Shown piece after piece: positions 34,901 to 44,182 of a stretch of DNA of 64,000 nt (position 1 is its first letter; the number at the start of each line of letters is the position of its first letter). Below the pieces are notes generated by a model, which was not told where the DNA came from, did not search any database, and saw only the letters and a program-made list of their open reading frames with translations. This DNA is from Chryseobacterium jejuense (GTDB taxonomy: Bacteria; Bacteroidota; Bacteroidia; Flavobacteriales; Weeksellaceae). The position numbers were made by a program, and so were the translations under genes. The DNA is taken from contig NZ_FNEG01000003.1 in NCBI RefSeq assembly GCF_900100075.1, positions 523,978 to 587,977 of the forward strand, read 5' to 3'.

Positions 34901-35005
34901 AATATTAAAAAAGCATTCTGTTAGACTTGTAAAGAGCCACTTAAAAGAGGTGTGTACATACTTCTATTTTTCAATCTTAAAAATTGTTATGATTTCATTT
35001 ATAGT

Positions 35006-36148
35006 TTAAAACAATAAATTAAAAGTTTCTTTGGCGTTAAGAACTGCCACAACTTTTGGAGACCAGGTATTGAGGAGTATGCAGACTGTTACCTTTTGCT
35101 TTGGAAAATAGTACGCTTTACCTCCAAACCCAAAAACATGACCGTCATGTCCTAATGCTTCCCCTTGATCCGTTTCTAATCTCATAAGTCCCAAACCATA
35201 TTGTTTATTATATTTTAAGTCCGGTTCTAACCTGGCAGGATCGTTATCTACATATGTTTTCAGTTGCTGCATTGAAGCTGAGGAAAGTAACTTACTGGTT
35301 AAAAGTGCCTCTGTAAATTGAGCGATATCAGATGCTGTTGATATGATTCCTCCATCAATAGCCCCCTCTCCACCGATTCCGTTATTATCAACCCAGGTAA
35401 CATCATTCAAATCCTTTCCGTCGGCATTTTCAGTATAATAAGATCTTGTCAATTTATCCGGAAGGGTGGTCGAGGCAAATGTATTTCTAAGACCAGGAGG
35501 AGCAATTACTTTTTCATTGATTACCTGATAAGCAGGTTTTCCTGTTACTTTCTTGATAATTAAGGAAAGCAGTAAATAATTTGAATTGCTGTAATAGCCT
35601 TTTCCTACCGGATCATCAGCCGGTTTATCATAAATCATCTGAAGGGTTTGCTCAGCCGAATAATTAACAATACTTCCATTGAAAACACCCTGAGACACAT
35701 CTTGCAAATAATTTCGGATACCCGATCGGTGATTAAGACATTGCTCAATGGTGACGTCATTGGCATTCGAAATATGATCTGTAATACTCTTTGGAAGGTA
35801 CTTGTTAATTTTGTCTTTGATACTAAGAAGACCTTCTTCCTGTAATTTTAAAATAGTAGCAGATGCAAACATTTTTGTCATACTACCAACCCTAAGTCTG
35901 TGATCCGTTTTCATGAGGATATTTTTCTCCCTGTCGGCAAGACCTCCGGAGCCTGTCCAGATTCCTTCCGGTGAAATGACTGCTACATTTACTCCTACAG
36001 CGCCTGCCTGCATAAACCGATCAACAATGCGTTGATATTTTTCAGCATTAGGATGAGTACCTGATGGATTTGATGGATTTTCATTGTCACACGAATTCAC
36101 AAAAAAGAAAGCGACAATCAGAGCCGTTACGAACTTTAATTTTTTCAT
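35006..36148 (-). CDS. Serine beta-lactamase/D-Ala-D-Ala carboxypeptidase family lipoprotein
   Basis: A 380-residue lipoprotein: signal peptide with lipobox FVNSC (Cys20), then a serine-hydrolase domain of the beta-lactamase/DD-peptidase fold. The SXXK motif is S89-M-T-K92 (VGSMTKMFAS), the YXN motif is in GYYSNSNYLL, and the third motif position has GHDGHVFGFGG. This arrangement is common to class C-like esterases, R61-type carboxypeptidases and related hydrolases, so penicillin hydrolysis is not implied. It is an isolated gene flanked on both sides by near-identical hairpins. Location is probably outer membrane or periplasm. Confidence 0.87.
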   Translation of the reverse strand: MKKLKFVTALIVAFFFVNSCDNENPSNPSGTHPNAEKYQRIVDRFMQAGAVGVNVAVISPEGIWTGSGGLADREKNILMKTDHRLRVGSMTKMFASATILKLQEEGLLSIKDKINKYLPKSITDHISNANDVTIEQCLNHRSGIRNYLQDVSQGVFNGSIVNYSAEQTLQMIYDKPADDPVGKGYYSNSNYLLLSLIIKKVTGKPAYQVINEKVIAPPGLRNTFASTTLPDKLTRSYYTENADGKDLNDVTWVDNNGIGGEGAIDGGIISTASDIAQFTEALLTSKLLSSASMQQLKTYVDNDPARLEPDLKYNKQYGLGLMRLETDQGEALGHDGHVFGFGGKAYYFPKQKVTVCILLNTWSPKVVAVLNAKETFNLLF

Positions 36149-36321
36149 AGGAAAATGTTGATATTTGGTTATTGATGATATTCAAATAGTAGTTTCCTAT
36201 CATGTATACGTAACGCTTTCTTTGCCGGATAAAAGTACAGATATGCTATGAATAAAAAAAATTAAATTTTGTTATTATTATAATCCACCGGGCTGAAAAC
36301 ATATATGTTTCCTCATAAAAA

Positions 36322-36351
36322 TGGCTTAAGATTATCACTTATCTTAAGCCA
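36322..36351. repeat. Hairpin, copy 2 of the element near 34868
   Basis: GGCTTAAGAT (36323-36332) pairs with ATCTTAAGCC (36341-36350). With its flanks it shares about 40 aligned bases with the hairpin after the SMR gene. It lies in the 488 bp gap between the beta-lactamase and SusD genes, together with the terminator at 36493; the rest of that gap shows nothing I can name. Confidence 0.65.
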
Positions 36352-36492
36352 AACTTATTATCCAATACTAGAATAATAAATCAACCAAATTATATTTATT
36401 TTTCAAAGATGAATAAATGAAGCGTAATCCGGGGAAAACATCTATAAAAGGAAAATTATGGTCTATGAATGGCTGAATAGTCCATAAAAAAA

Positions 36493-36513
36493 CCTGCATT
36501 GTTACAATGCAGG
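36493..36513 (-). terminator. Terminator of the SusC/SusD operon
   Basis: CCTGCATTGT (36493-36502) and ACAATGCAGG (36504-36513) form a perfect 10 bp stem with a minimal loop, followed on the minus strand by a run of seven T. It lies downstream of the SusD stop. Confidence 0.85.
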
Positions 36514-36636
36514 CTTACATAATAGATATGAAAAAATAGAAAAACTTATTGTTGAAGTAGCTATTGGTCCTTATTATAACAATAATCATTAATTAATAGG
36601 TTCAACATTAACTTCCAGCTTCCCTCTTTCAGCTTT

Positions 36637-38073
36637 TTACTGAACATCCCAAAAAACTTTGGTAGTGAGCTTATCGCCACCGATAGCTGCTGCAGCTTTA
36701 GCATAATTAGTCCCATTGGTAGTAGCCTCTAACGTTGGATATTGAAGCCTCACAGGAACCTTTCCACCTGCATTGGCAATAGCAGTTGGTGGAGCCTGTA
36801 AAACAGGGTAATCTAATCTGCGGTAAAAATTCCAGGATATTACAGGATGATTGTACATGGCAACCCAGGCCTGTTCTCCGATCGATTTTTTCCAGTTGGT
36901 AGCATCATAAGGGTTGTTTGAAAGATAAGACTGTGCATCCTGAGCCGAAAATCCCCATTCCAGAAAAGAGGCCTGTACAGCATTCTGATAAAGAGCATCA
37001 GGGCTTCCACCAATTCCGAATCTGGCTGCGGCTTCTGCCATATAAAAAGCCACTTCGGTATGAGTCATTATTTTTCCAGGTGTAACAGGAATGTATGCAA
37101 ATAGTCCGGGAGCAGAAAAATCTGTAAAAACACCTGATAAACCGATTACCTGACCGATATATTGGCCATGTACATCATGAAAATATTGGGTTCTTCTGGG
37201 ATCGGACGTGGTATTAAGGAAATCTATAAAAGGTTTTCCGCCAAAAAAATCGTTTCTCCCACTATTGGCTAGGTTTTCAAACAATGGATTAAAGTTCGGG
37301 GTTTCTGCCTGATATCTGAAATTAGCATTATCCGTTTCATTGGTAATGACTCCTCCGGTAATGGCTGCATTGATAGTAGATTGAGCCAATGAAGGATTAA
37401 CGTCTGAAAGTGCAATTCCTAATTTTAGAAGCAACGAATTTCCAAATTTTTCCCATTTTCCTATATCACCTTGATAAAAGATATCTCCTGATCCGAAGCT
37501 TCCTTCTCCTTCCTCCAGACTATTGATGTCTGCTTGTAGACGGGTAATTAATTTTTCATAAATCTGTGTATCATCATCGTAGATAGGAAGAGGATACTTC
37601 TCATAATTAAGAGCCTGACTATATGGAACGTCACCGAAAGTATCAACCATGGTTTGAAATGTGTATACTGAGAGAATATCAATAATAGCTAATTGATTCT
37701 GTCTTTTTGCAGGCCAGGCATTCACTTCTGAGGCTGTCGGCTGAAATTGTTCTATAAGTTCTTTAGCCTTATTCAGATTGTTAAGGACATTCACATAATT
37801 ATCTGTCCAGATAGTATTAGAGACATTTCTTGCCGTAAAATTATAATTGCTCTCACTTACGTAAGTAACTTCCTGCCAGTATTGCATGGTAAGGCGGAAG
37901 TTATTCTCATTAACACTTGGAGTGGTCATATAGTCGCTCAGTTCTTTTTCTGCATAGGTGAGAAGAGGTTCAGGAACCATACTGTAGGCTACATGGGGAT
38001 CATCATTTACATTGTCTGAGGTACAGCTCGTTAGTACCAATGCTAAAAGAGAGCTTATGATAATATTTTTCAT
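36637..38073 (-). CDS. SusD/RagB family surface lipoprotein
   Basis: Nutrient-binding lid of a SusCD-type outer-membrane importer; 478 residues. It is a lipoprotein (SLLALVLTSCTSD, Cys17). Tetratricopeptide-like helices and the typical SusD-like stretches are visible (ALNYEKYPLPIYDDDTQIYE, YQGDIGKWEKFGNSLLLKLG, EQAWVAMYNHPVISWNFYRR). It belongs to the SusD-like-2/RagB group often linked to peptides or uncharacterised substrates. It follows the SusC gene by 11 bp. No glycoside hydrolase or sulfatase is nearby, so the substrate is not indicated by context. Confidence 0.92.
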   Translation of the reverse strand: MKNIIISSLLALVLTSCTSDNVNDDPHVAYSMVPEPLLTYAEKELSDYMTTPSVNENNFRLTMQYWQEVTYVSESNYNFTARNVSNTIWTDNYVNVLNNLNKAKELIEQFQPTASEVNAWPAKRQNQLAIIDILSVYTFQTMVDTFGDVPYSQALNYEKYPLPIYDDDTQIYEKLITRLQADINSLEEGEGSFGSGDIFYQGDIGKWEKFGNSLLLKLGIALSDVNPSLAQSTINAAITGGVITNETDNANFRYQAETPNFNPLFENLANSGRNDFFGGKPFIDFLNTTSDPRRTQYFHDVHGQYIGQVIGLSGVFTDFSAPGLFAYIPVTPGKIMTHTEVAFYMAEAAARFGIGGSPDALYQNAVQASFLEWGFSAQDAQSYLSNNPYDATNWKKSIGEQAWVAMYNHPVISWNFYRRLDYPVLQAPPTAIANAGGKVPVRLQYPTLEATTNGTNYAKAAAAIGGDKLTTKVFWDVQ

Positions 38074-38084
38074 GGTAATATTTT

Positions 38085-41000
38085 TTAAAAATTAACTTTC
38101 AGATTGAAGGCGAAATTTCTTGTAGCAGGCATTACTCCGGATTGGTATCCCTGGATACTTCCTGAAGAAAGTCCAGATTCCGGATCTGCATACGGAAGAT
38201 TTTTATGAATAATCCACAAATTACTTCCTATGAGACCAAGTGTAAGATTCTGAATCCCTGCTTTTTTTAAAAATTGATTGTTGAAGGTGTAAGAAACAGA
38301 TACCTGACGAAGTTTGATAAAACTTGCATCATAAACAAATGCCGCTACAGGAGGATCGGTTTCCAGAGTCTGGCTAGACATGGAACGGTCTAGACGAATT
38401 GTATTAGGAATATAATGTCCGGGATTATTAGGATCCTGCATGACCCCTGGTAAAATAACACCACCTCCGTTTTCCAACGTATTTCTGATAGGATTTCCAA
38501 GGTCATTAAAACCTACAGAATCCGGATAGAGCCCCGTTCCATAGCCATAATACTGATCCAGGGAAAATACCTTGCCTCCTTTTTTCCAATCGATCTGAAA
38601 GCTTAGATTAAAATTTTTATAAGTAAAAGAATTATTTAGACCTGCCACAAAATCAGACTGAAAGCTTCCCAAATTATGATTGCTGTCATCCGTATGCAGG
38701 TAAGCTCCATTAGTCCCTATAATTTTATTTCCATTGGGATCGTATACAAAATCCGATCCCCAGATGCTTCCATATTCTTCGTTGAGTGGAGCATTAATGG
38801 TAATCCCGCCCTGTAAGGTACCCAGAGTAATATTTTCTATGCCCTCCCGTAATGCAGTGATTTTGGTTTTGGGATTAGACCAGTTGATAGCCATGTCCCA
38901 GGTAAAATGTTCAGATTTCAATGGAGTTATATTTAAAGTAAGTTCAACCCCTTTTGTAGTAAGTTCACCTGTATTCTGAATTTTAGACAGAGAGCCCGTT
39001 GCCAGCGAAATGGGAAGTGGCAATATCTGATTAAATGCGATATTCCGAAACCATGAGAGATCTAAGCCTACCCTGTTTTTTAAAAACTGCATATTGGTTC
39101 CTACTTCAAAATTTTTAAGTTTCTGTGGAAGCAGGTCCGCATTTCTTAAAGAAGTATTGTAAGCATATACAGGATTATTCTCTAATGATGCCTGAGGAAT
39201 ATATCTGTTCCTTAACTGATCTGCATTGGTATCCGAACCTACTTCTGCATAAGCGGCTCTTACCTTTCCGAAGCTTAACCATTCTTGTTTCAATAGATTG
39301 GAAAATACAACACTGGCAGAAACCGAAGGATAATAATACACCTGTTTTTCTTTAGGTAATGAGGTAGACTGATCTCTTCTAAAAGTTCCTTCCAGATAAT
39401 ACGTATTTTTATATCCTAAAGAAGCCTGCACAAAAGCTCCGTAAATGTATTTTGTATTGTCTATGGTAATAGGTTTGGCAGGAGTAGCAACCGAATTGGA
39501 GATGGTATAAAGATCCGGAATATATAAACCACCTGTTGTTGTTTGTGCATTGGAATAATTGGACTGAACATTGACATTTCCACCCAATAAGGTCTGCAGA
39601 TTTAGATCCTCTGTAATATTCTTTTTATAAGTAGCAATCAGATCATAATTGGTTTCTGTAAAACGGAGATTAGTCACAGCATAACCCGACGGTTGTTCTA
39701 TCAAATTAAAGCTGAAAAAGGCTGGCATGGAACCTACCGCTTTTCTTTCTTCGGTAATCATTGTATATCCGTCAATACCTACCCTTCCCAGAATGTTGAT
39801 GTTTTTTGAAAGATCATAGCTCAGACTGAAGTTTCCTGCAAAGCGATCTCTTTTGTCATTTTGGTAATTCTGATACCGGGAGAAATAAGGATTATCCCAA
39901 TAAGAAGGAGAAAGATTATCAGGTCCTTTTATATTCCATGTGTAGTTTTTATTGTAAGTATCATACAGGTATTTCTGATACTGAAGGTCTATATTGGTTG
40001 CCCACCATTGGCGGAATCCGGTCATAATATTATCAGTATATCCTGTGGAATTTCGTCCTTTGGTTCTTTGCGTAATATAATTGGCAAAAATAGTGGCTGT
40101 AAGTTTATCCGTAATCTTATAAGATGCATTTCCTCCAAAATTGTTTTTCATTAAAGAGGAATTAGGCATAATGTCCGTAGCGTTGGTATTAGAATAACTC
40201 AGTCTGAAAGTTGCTTTGTCATTTCCGCCACTTAAAGCTATATTATTGGTTTGGTTAATAGCCTTTTCAAAGAAGGTAATCGGTCCATTTTTAGCCGCTA
40301 TCCATGGTGTTTTTTTTCCAAAATTTTGAGAACCAGGAATGAATGCATCATACTGCCATACCGCAAGATTGGGATCATAAGGAGCTCCATAAGATGCATC
40401 ATGCCAAAAAATCGCCATAGGTGAATTCTGATACAACGGAAACACATTTCCCCAATATCCCTGTCCGTACTGAGTCTGGTATTCAGGGAAGGTAGATTTG
40501 TCAACCGTAGAAACAGAAATACTTCCACTGTATTCCAAGCCGACACCTTGCGTATTTTTCTTTCCTTTCTTAGTGGTGATAATAATGGCTCCGTTTTGAG
40601 CTCTGGATCCATATAAAGCTGTTGCAGCAGCTCCTTTTAATACATTTACGGTTTCAATATCATTAGGATTAATGTCCGAAACAGGGCTTCCGTAATCATA
40701 CCCTCCAAATCCGCTCTGCTGTACTGTGGAATTGATATTCCTGTTGATAATAGGAACACCGTCCACTACAAAAAGAGCCTGATTATCTCCCAAAATAGAT
40801 TTATATCCCCTTGAAACAGCATCTATAGATCCTCCAAAGTTGGTAGACTGTCTGATTTCAAGCCCTGCTACTTTTCCTGATAAATTATTCAAAAAATTGG
40901 TAGTGGGATTTTTGTTGATATCTTCACCTTTAACTTCCTGTGTAGAATACCCCAGAGATCTCTTTTCTCTTTTGATACCCAGCGCGGTAACAACAATCCC

Positions 41001-41108
41001 CTCTATGTTCTGGGTTGTAAGGGTGTCTTGCTTGCCTTGGCTGAAATAGGTTTCGCTTCCGATAAAAAAAGCGACGCCTGCACTTAAAAGTTTCAACTTG
41101 TATTTCAT
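38085..41108 (-). CDS. SusC/RagA family TonB-linked outer-membrane transporter
   Basis: TonB-dependent transporter of 1007 residues that pairs with the SusD protein. After the signal peptide, EGIVVTALGIKREKRSLGYS is the classical SusC plug start, followed by LFVVDGVPI and NVLKGAAATALYGSRAQNGA, then the large barrel ending FAFNLKVNF. It lacks the N-terminal carboxypeptidase-D-like domain many SusC proteins carry, a form that I think is common in this family. Transcription is probably controlled by the LytS/LytTR pair encoded just upstream on the same strand; the intervening 278 bp hold two repeat elements. Confidence 0.93.
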   Translation of the reverse strand: MKYKLKLLSAGVAFFIGSETYFSQGKQDTLTTQNIEGIVVTALGIKREKRSLGYSTQEVKGEDINKNPTTNFLNNLSGKVAGLEIRQSTNFGGSIDAVSRGYKSILGDNQALFVVDGVPIINRNINSTVQQSGFGGYDYGSPVSDINPNDIETVNVLKGAAATALYGSRAQNGAIIITTKKGKKNTQGVGLEYSGSISVSTVDKSTFPEYQTQYGQGYWGNVFPLYQNSPMAIFWHDASYGAPYDPNLAVWQYDAFIPGSQNFGKKTPWIAAKNGPITFFEKAINQTNNIALSGGNDKATFRLSYSNTNATDIMPNSSLMKNNFGGNASYKITDKLTATIFANYITQRTKGRNSTGYTDNIMTGFRQWWATNIDLQYQKYLYDTYNKNYTWNIKGPDNLSPSYWDNPYFSRYQNYQNDKRDRFAGNFSLSYDLSKNINILGRVGIDGYTMITEERKAVGSMPAFFSFNLIEQPSGYAVTNLRFTETNYDLIATYKKNITEDLNLQTLLGGNVNVQSNYSNAQTTTGGLYIPDLYTISNSVATPAKPITIDNTKYIYGAFVQASLGYKNTYYLEGTFRRDQSTSLPKEKQVYYYPSVSASVVFSNLLKQEWLSFGKVRAAYAEVGSDTNADQLRNRYIPQASLENNPVYAYNTSLRNADLLPQKLKNFEVGTNMQFLKNRVGLDLSWFRNIAFNQILPLPISLATGSLSKIQNTGELTTKGVELTLNITPLKSEHFTWDMAINWSNPKTKITALREGIENITLGTLQGGITINAPLNEEYGSIWGSDFVYDPNGNKIIGTNGAYLHTDDSNHNLGSFQSDFVAGLNNSFTYKNFNLSFQIDWKKGGKVFSLDQYYGYGTGLYPDSVGFNDLGNPIRNTLENGGGVILPGVMQDPNNPGHYIPNTIRLDRSMSSQTLETDPPVAAFVYDASFIKLRQVSVSYTFNNQFLKKAGIQNLTLGLIGSNLWIIHKNLPYADPESGLSSGSIQGYQSGVMPATRNFAFNLKVNF

Positions 41109-41210
41109 AATTATTGATTTTGTTTATTGTTTAATCAAAATTCAATAATTGGTGAAGAATATGATGAAATCTATATATCAATAGCGGAATGCGGTCTACT
41201 AAAATATGAG

Positions 41211-41238
41211 TAATGAGTAATGAGTAATGAGTAATGAG
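41211..41238. repeat. Heptanucleotide tandem repeat (TAATGAG)x4
   Basis: Four exact TAATGAG units, preceded by a partial ATGAG, about 100 bp upstream of the SusC start. The same word occurs in degenerate form at 15201-15293. Such repeats can vary in number through slippage, but here the array is outside any coding frame. Confidence 0.85.
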
Positions 41239-41283
41239 TTGCGGAAATTATTTTGCTTATTGGCTAAATAGAAAGATAGGAAG

Positions 41284-41355
41284 CCACCTTTTAAGGAATG
41301 AACATTCCATTCCTTAAAAGGGTGGCAAAAATTCAGAGAATTTTTGCCAGGGTGG
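41284..41355. repeat. Palindromic dispersed repeat between LytTR and SusC genes
   Basis: Two adjacent inverted repeats. CCACCTTTTAAGGAATG (41284-41300) faces CATTCCTTAAAAGGGTGG (41308-41325), and GGCAAAAATTC (41324-41334) faces GAATTTTTGCC (41338-41348). The second block is the same sequence, in reverse orientation, as the core of the element at 7600-7784. Confidence 0.75.
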
Positions 41356-41386
41356 TTTTAAAAAGCACAGTACTTCATTACCGGCA

Positions 41387-42088
41387 CTACAAATCAATAA
41401 ACGGCTTGTAAGTTCTTCCAATAGGCAGATTTTTTCCTTTAATCTGCACAACAGTTGCAGATTTAACCTCTATTTTAGGTTTGGAAATAATATAAGATTT
41501 ATGAATACGCGTAAACATGTTTGGATTAAGACTTTCCTCTATTTTGCTAATAGGCATTTTGAAGGTGAATGTTTCCGTTTTGGTATGAATATGAATGTAT
41601 TCCCTTAAACTTTCGATATAAAATATATCCTGAAGAATGATTTTAATTTGCTTTTTGCCACTGCTGATGAAAATATGATCACGCTCAGCTATTTCCAATA
41701 AGGCATCTTCCGCTTCTATTAAATATTTAAACTTCTCAACAGCTGTAACAAAACGCTCATAAGGAATAGGTTTCAGCAAATAATCTGCGATATCCAGTTC
41801 ATATCCTTCTATGGCATATTGATGATAAGCTGTTGTCACAATCACAAATGGAGGATTCTTTAGTTTTTTCAAAAAATCAAAACCTTTTACCACGGGAAGA
41901 TGAAGATCTAAAAACATAAGATCTACTTCATGAATGCTCAAAAGATTGCTTGCGTACACCGCATCAGAGCACTTACCTATAAGATTCAGTTCCGGATCCC
42001 GGGAAATAAATGTTTCCAGAATTTCTGCCGCAATCGGTTCGTCTTCTACAATAATGCAATTGTATTTTTTAGAGGTTAGATGGATCAT
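41387..42088 (-). CDS. LytTR family response regulator
   Basis: Receiver plus LytTR DNA-binding domain, about 233 residues from MIHLTSKKYN. The receiver shows the acidic pair in CIIVEDEPIAAE, the phosphoacceptor Asp in VDLMFLDLHLPVVKG and the conserved Lys in IADYLLKPIPYERF. The C-terminal LytTR domain follows (DHIFISSGKKQIKIILQDIF, MFTRIHKSYII). The gene overlaps the end of the sensor-kinase gene by 20 bp, so an upstream ATG at 42112 is less likely but possible. It probably controls the SusC/SusD operon immediately downstream. Confidence 0.92.
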   Translation of the reverse strand: MIHLTSKKYNCIIVEDEPIAAEILETFISRDPELNLIGKCSDAVYASNLLSIHEVDLMFLDLHLPVVKGFDFLKKLKNPPFVIVTTAYHQYAIEGYELDIADYLLKPIPYERFVTAVEKFKYLIEAEDALLEIAERDHIFISSGKKQIKIILQDIFYIESLREYIHIHTKTETFTFKMPISKIEESLNPNMFTRIHKSYIISKPKIEVKSATVVQIKGKNLPIGRTYKPFIDL

Positions 42089-43154
42089 TGAAGTCAATTT
42101 TGAGGTGTACAATATATCGGTCAGTTTTATTCTCCACAGTCAGTTTGTGTTTAGGATATAGCAGTTCAAGCTGTCGGCGGATGTTTTTCAGTCCTATTTT
42201 AGTAGAATGCTGATGAGGTTTTTCTTCTTTTGAATTTTCAATGCAGTAGGTAAGAATTCTGTCTTTCAGTTCAATATCAATGGAGATGAACGCATTTCCC
42301 AGACTTTCAGAAACTCCATGTTTAAAAGCGTTTTCAACAAATTGAATTAGGATAAGCGGTGAAATTTCCTGAGAAGGATTATCAATGCTTTCCTGTAGAT
42401 GTACACTAAGGTGATGATGTCTAATTTTCTGAATTTGTATAAAATCCTTAATATTTTCAATATCTTTTTCAATCGAAATGTTTTTTTCAGCAGCTTCATA
42501 GATATTGTACCGCATGATTTTGGAAAGCTGCAGAATTACATCAGGCGTTTCATCTGCCTTTTTAAGAGCCATTCCGTAGATATTATTCAATGTATTGAAC
42601 AAAAAATGAGGATTGATCTGGGCTTTTAACATGGTAAGTTCCTGATCCAGTTTTTCCGATTTCAATTGGGAAATCTGATCTTTCAACAGGTTTTTCTGTC
42701 TCGTAATTTCTATCCCAAAAACCAATCCTACCATAAAAATAAGATCCATAAAGGAATTGAATGCAACTAATCCATTGATAAAACTGGAAGGTTGTTTTCC
42801 GTCCAAAGTCTCTGTAACTCCATAGATATAAGGATAAATAATATCATGAGTAAAAAAACGATGACCTAATACTGCTAGTATAACAATCAGAGCGCAGAGA
42901 ATATATTTAAAAATCTTGTTAATATGAACCTTTTCATATACATACAACAAAGAATAAGCAAGAGGAATTTTAACCAAAAGGTAGCCCAGTTCAAGAATAA
43001 CCGTATTCTGAAGCCTTAACTGCCATTTGAAACTTGGAAACTGATATCTGGACCAGTAAAAGTCAAGATAAACCTCCAGGATATAATACAATATCCAAAA
43101 AAGCAGATGAATGTATAGCTTAGATTTATGATCTGATTTCAAACTTACTGTCAT
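42069..43154 (-). CDS. LytS/YehU-type sensor histidine kinase
   Basis: A 361-residue membrane kinase with about four hydrophobic segments in the first 165 residues, a short coiled linker, then the His_kinase domain with the phosphoacceptor in INPHFLFNTLNNIYGM. An HATPase region follows with LIQFVENAFKHGV (N box) and KIGLKNIRRQLELLY. There is no large extracytoplasmic domain, so sensing is probably within or at the membrane. It is paired with the LytTR regulator by gene overlap. Confidence 0.92.
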   Translation of the reverse strand: MTVSLKSDHKSKLYIHLLFWILYYILEVYLDFYWSRYQFPSFKWQLRLQNTVILELGYLLVKIPLAYSLLYVYEKVHINKIFKYILCALIVILAVLGHRFFTHDIIYPYIYGVTETLDGKQPSSFINGLVAFNSFMDLIFMVGLVFGIEITRQKNLLKDQISQLKSEKLDQELTMLKAQINPHFLFNTLNNIYGMALKKADETPDVILQLSKIMRYNIYEAAEKNISIEKDIENIKDFIQIQKIRHHHLSVHLQESIDNPSQEISPLILIQFVENAFKHGVSESLGNAFISIDIELKDRILTYCIENSKEEKPHQHSTKIGLKNIRRQLELLYPKHKLTVENKTDRYIVHLKIDFNDPSNL

Positions 43155-43319
43155 TTAAAAATATAAAATAATAAGATCCAGTCAAATATAGAAATATAAA
43201 GTCTACCAATTTCTGCTATTCATCTACAAACAGCTTTTAATTATTTTATTAAACCAGTAAGAAAGCTTTTTGAATCTTAATAGTTCAAAATAAATATTCA
43301 ATGCCATAGTCATGGAATG

Positions 43320-43706
43320 TTATGGATTGATATTTTTTAAACGAAACTCAGGAAGTATGAGATTGATAAAACTGAATATCAGCAAGACGTTAAACTCAAT
43401 CCCATTGGTTCCACCTCCTACCACAAACCAACCATTTCCCCAATGGATATAATAGATTCCCAAAGCAAAAATGACAATGTTACAGAGCGCAACAGGCTTT
43501 ATAAACTGATCTCTCCAGATAAGAAAAACAGAAACAAGATGAATAAGCTTTATTATCCAGGCAAGATAAAGCCCTATTGGAGAGAATCCTATATTATCCA
43601 GATAGTTGATGCCAAAATTGTTAACATCTCCACTAAAAATAGAGATTGCACTGTGCATAAGCAAGATGACTGATAATGCACATCTGAGGAAGTAGTTCTT
43701 TTTCAT
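43320..43706 (-). CDS. DoxX-like small membrane protein
   Basis: A 128-residue protein with four predicted membrane helices. The C-terminal stretch HWGNGWFVVGGGTNGIEFN is seen in many DoxX-family proteins of this phylum. No operon partner: it lies between the sensor kinase gene (166 bp) and a 476 bp gap. That gap (43707-44182) is very AT-rich and holds only the terminator at 44132. Function unknown. Confidence 0.75.
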   Translation of the reverse strand: MKKNYFLRCALSVILLMHSAISIFSGDVNNFGINYLDNIGFSPIGLYLAWIIKLIHLVSVFLIWRDQFIKPVALCNIVIFALGIYYIHWGNGWFVVGGGTNGIEFNVLLIFSFINLILPEFRLKNINP

Positions 43707-44131
43707 GAAACGAATATAGATATCATGAAGAAGTAATAGGTTTTATCGTATATCAATTGCTTCTAATAGCATATGAAATTCTTTTTGTATAAACTTCATT
43801 ATCAAGTTTAAAATCATCTATTTTTTTATTAGGATAATTAAATGTACATCAAATTATTCTACAGCTATTCCTCTACCTCTAACTCATTTTTTTTATTAAC
43901 TAATTGTTACTTAATTAAAAGCAAAATTTAACATTTAAATTATTCCCTTTATTGTGATTTTTATAAATTTAATTCTTATTTTTACAGCATTAATAAAAGA
44001 AAATAATAAAACCCGACTTAAAAAAACTTATATCTTAATCAGTAGTAACATAATTCCCTCCAATGTTCTTCTGATTAATCATGAAAAATTATTCGGCTCC
44101 GATTCTAATACACAAATAGCAATCAAATGCA

Positions 44132-44160
44132 AAAAGAGTGGCCATCCTGACCACTCTTTT
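44132..44160. terminator. Terminator after the TlpA-like gene
   Basis: AAAAGAGTGG (44132-44141) and CCACTCTTTT (44151-44160) form a perfect 10 bp stem with A and T runs on either side, just downstream of the TlpA-like gene on the minus strand. Confidence 0.8.
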
Positions 44161-44182
44161 GTATATTTTATCCTTTTTGAGG

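Noticed and set aside
35006..36148. A true antibiotic-hydrolysing beta-lactamase
   Set aside because: The motifs are shared with esterases and DD-peptidases of the same fold, the protein is a lipoprotein, and nothing specific to class A, C or D enzymes is visible.
38085..41108. SusC protein as 5'-truncated because it lacks the N-terminal regulatory domain
   Set aside because: It has a signal sequence directly followed by the plug; it is a complete shorter form.
41211..41238. The TAATGAG array as a phase-variable coding switch
   Set aside because: It lies outside any reading frame and ~100 bp from the SusC start; an effect on transcription cannot be told from the sequence.
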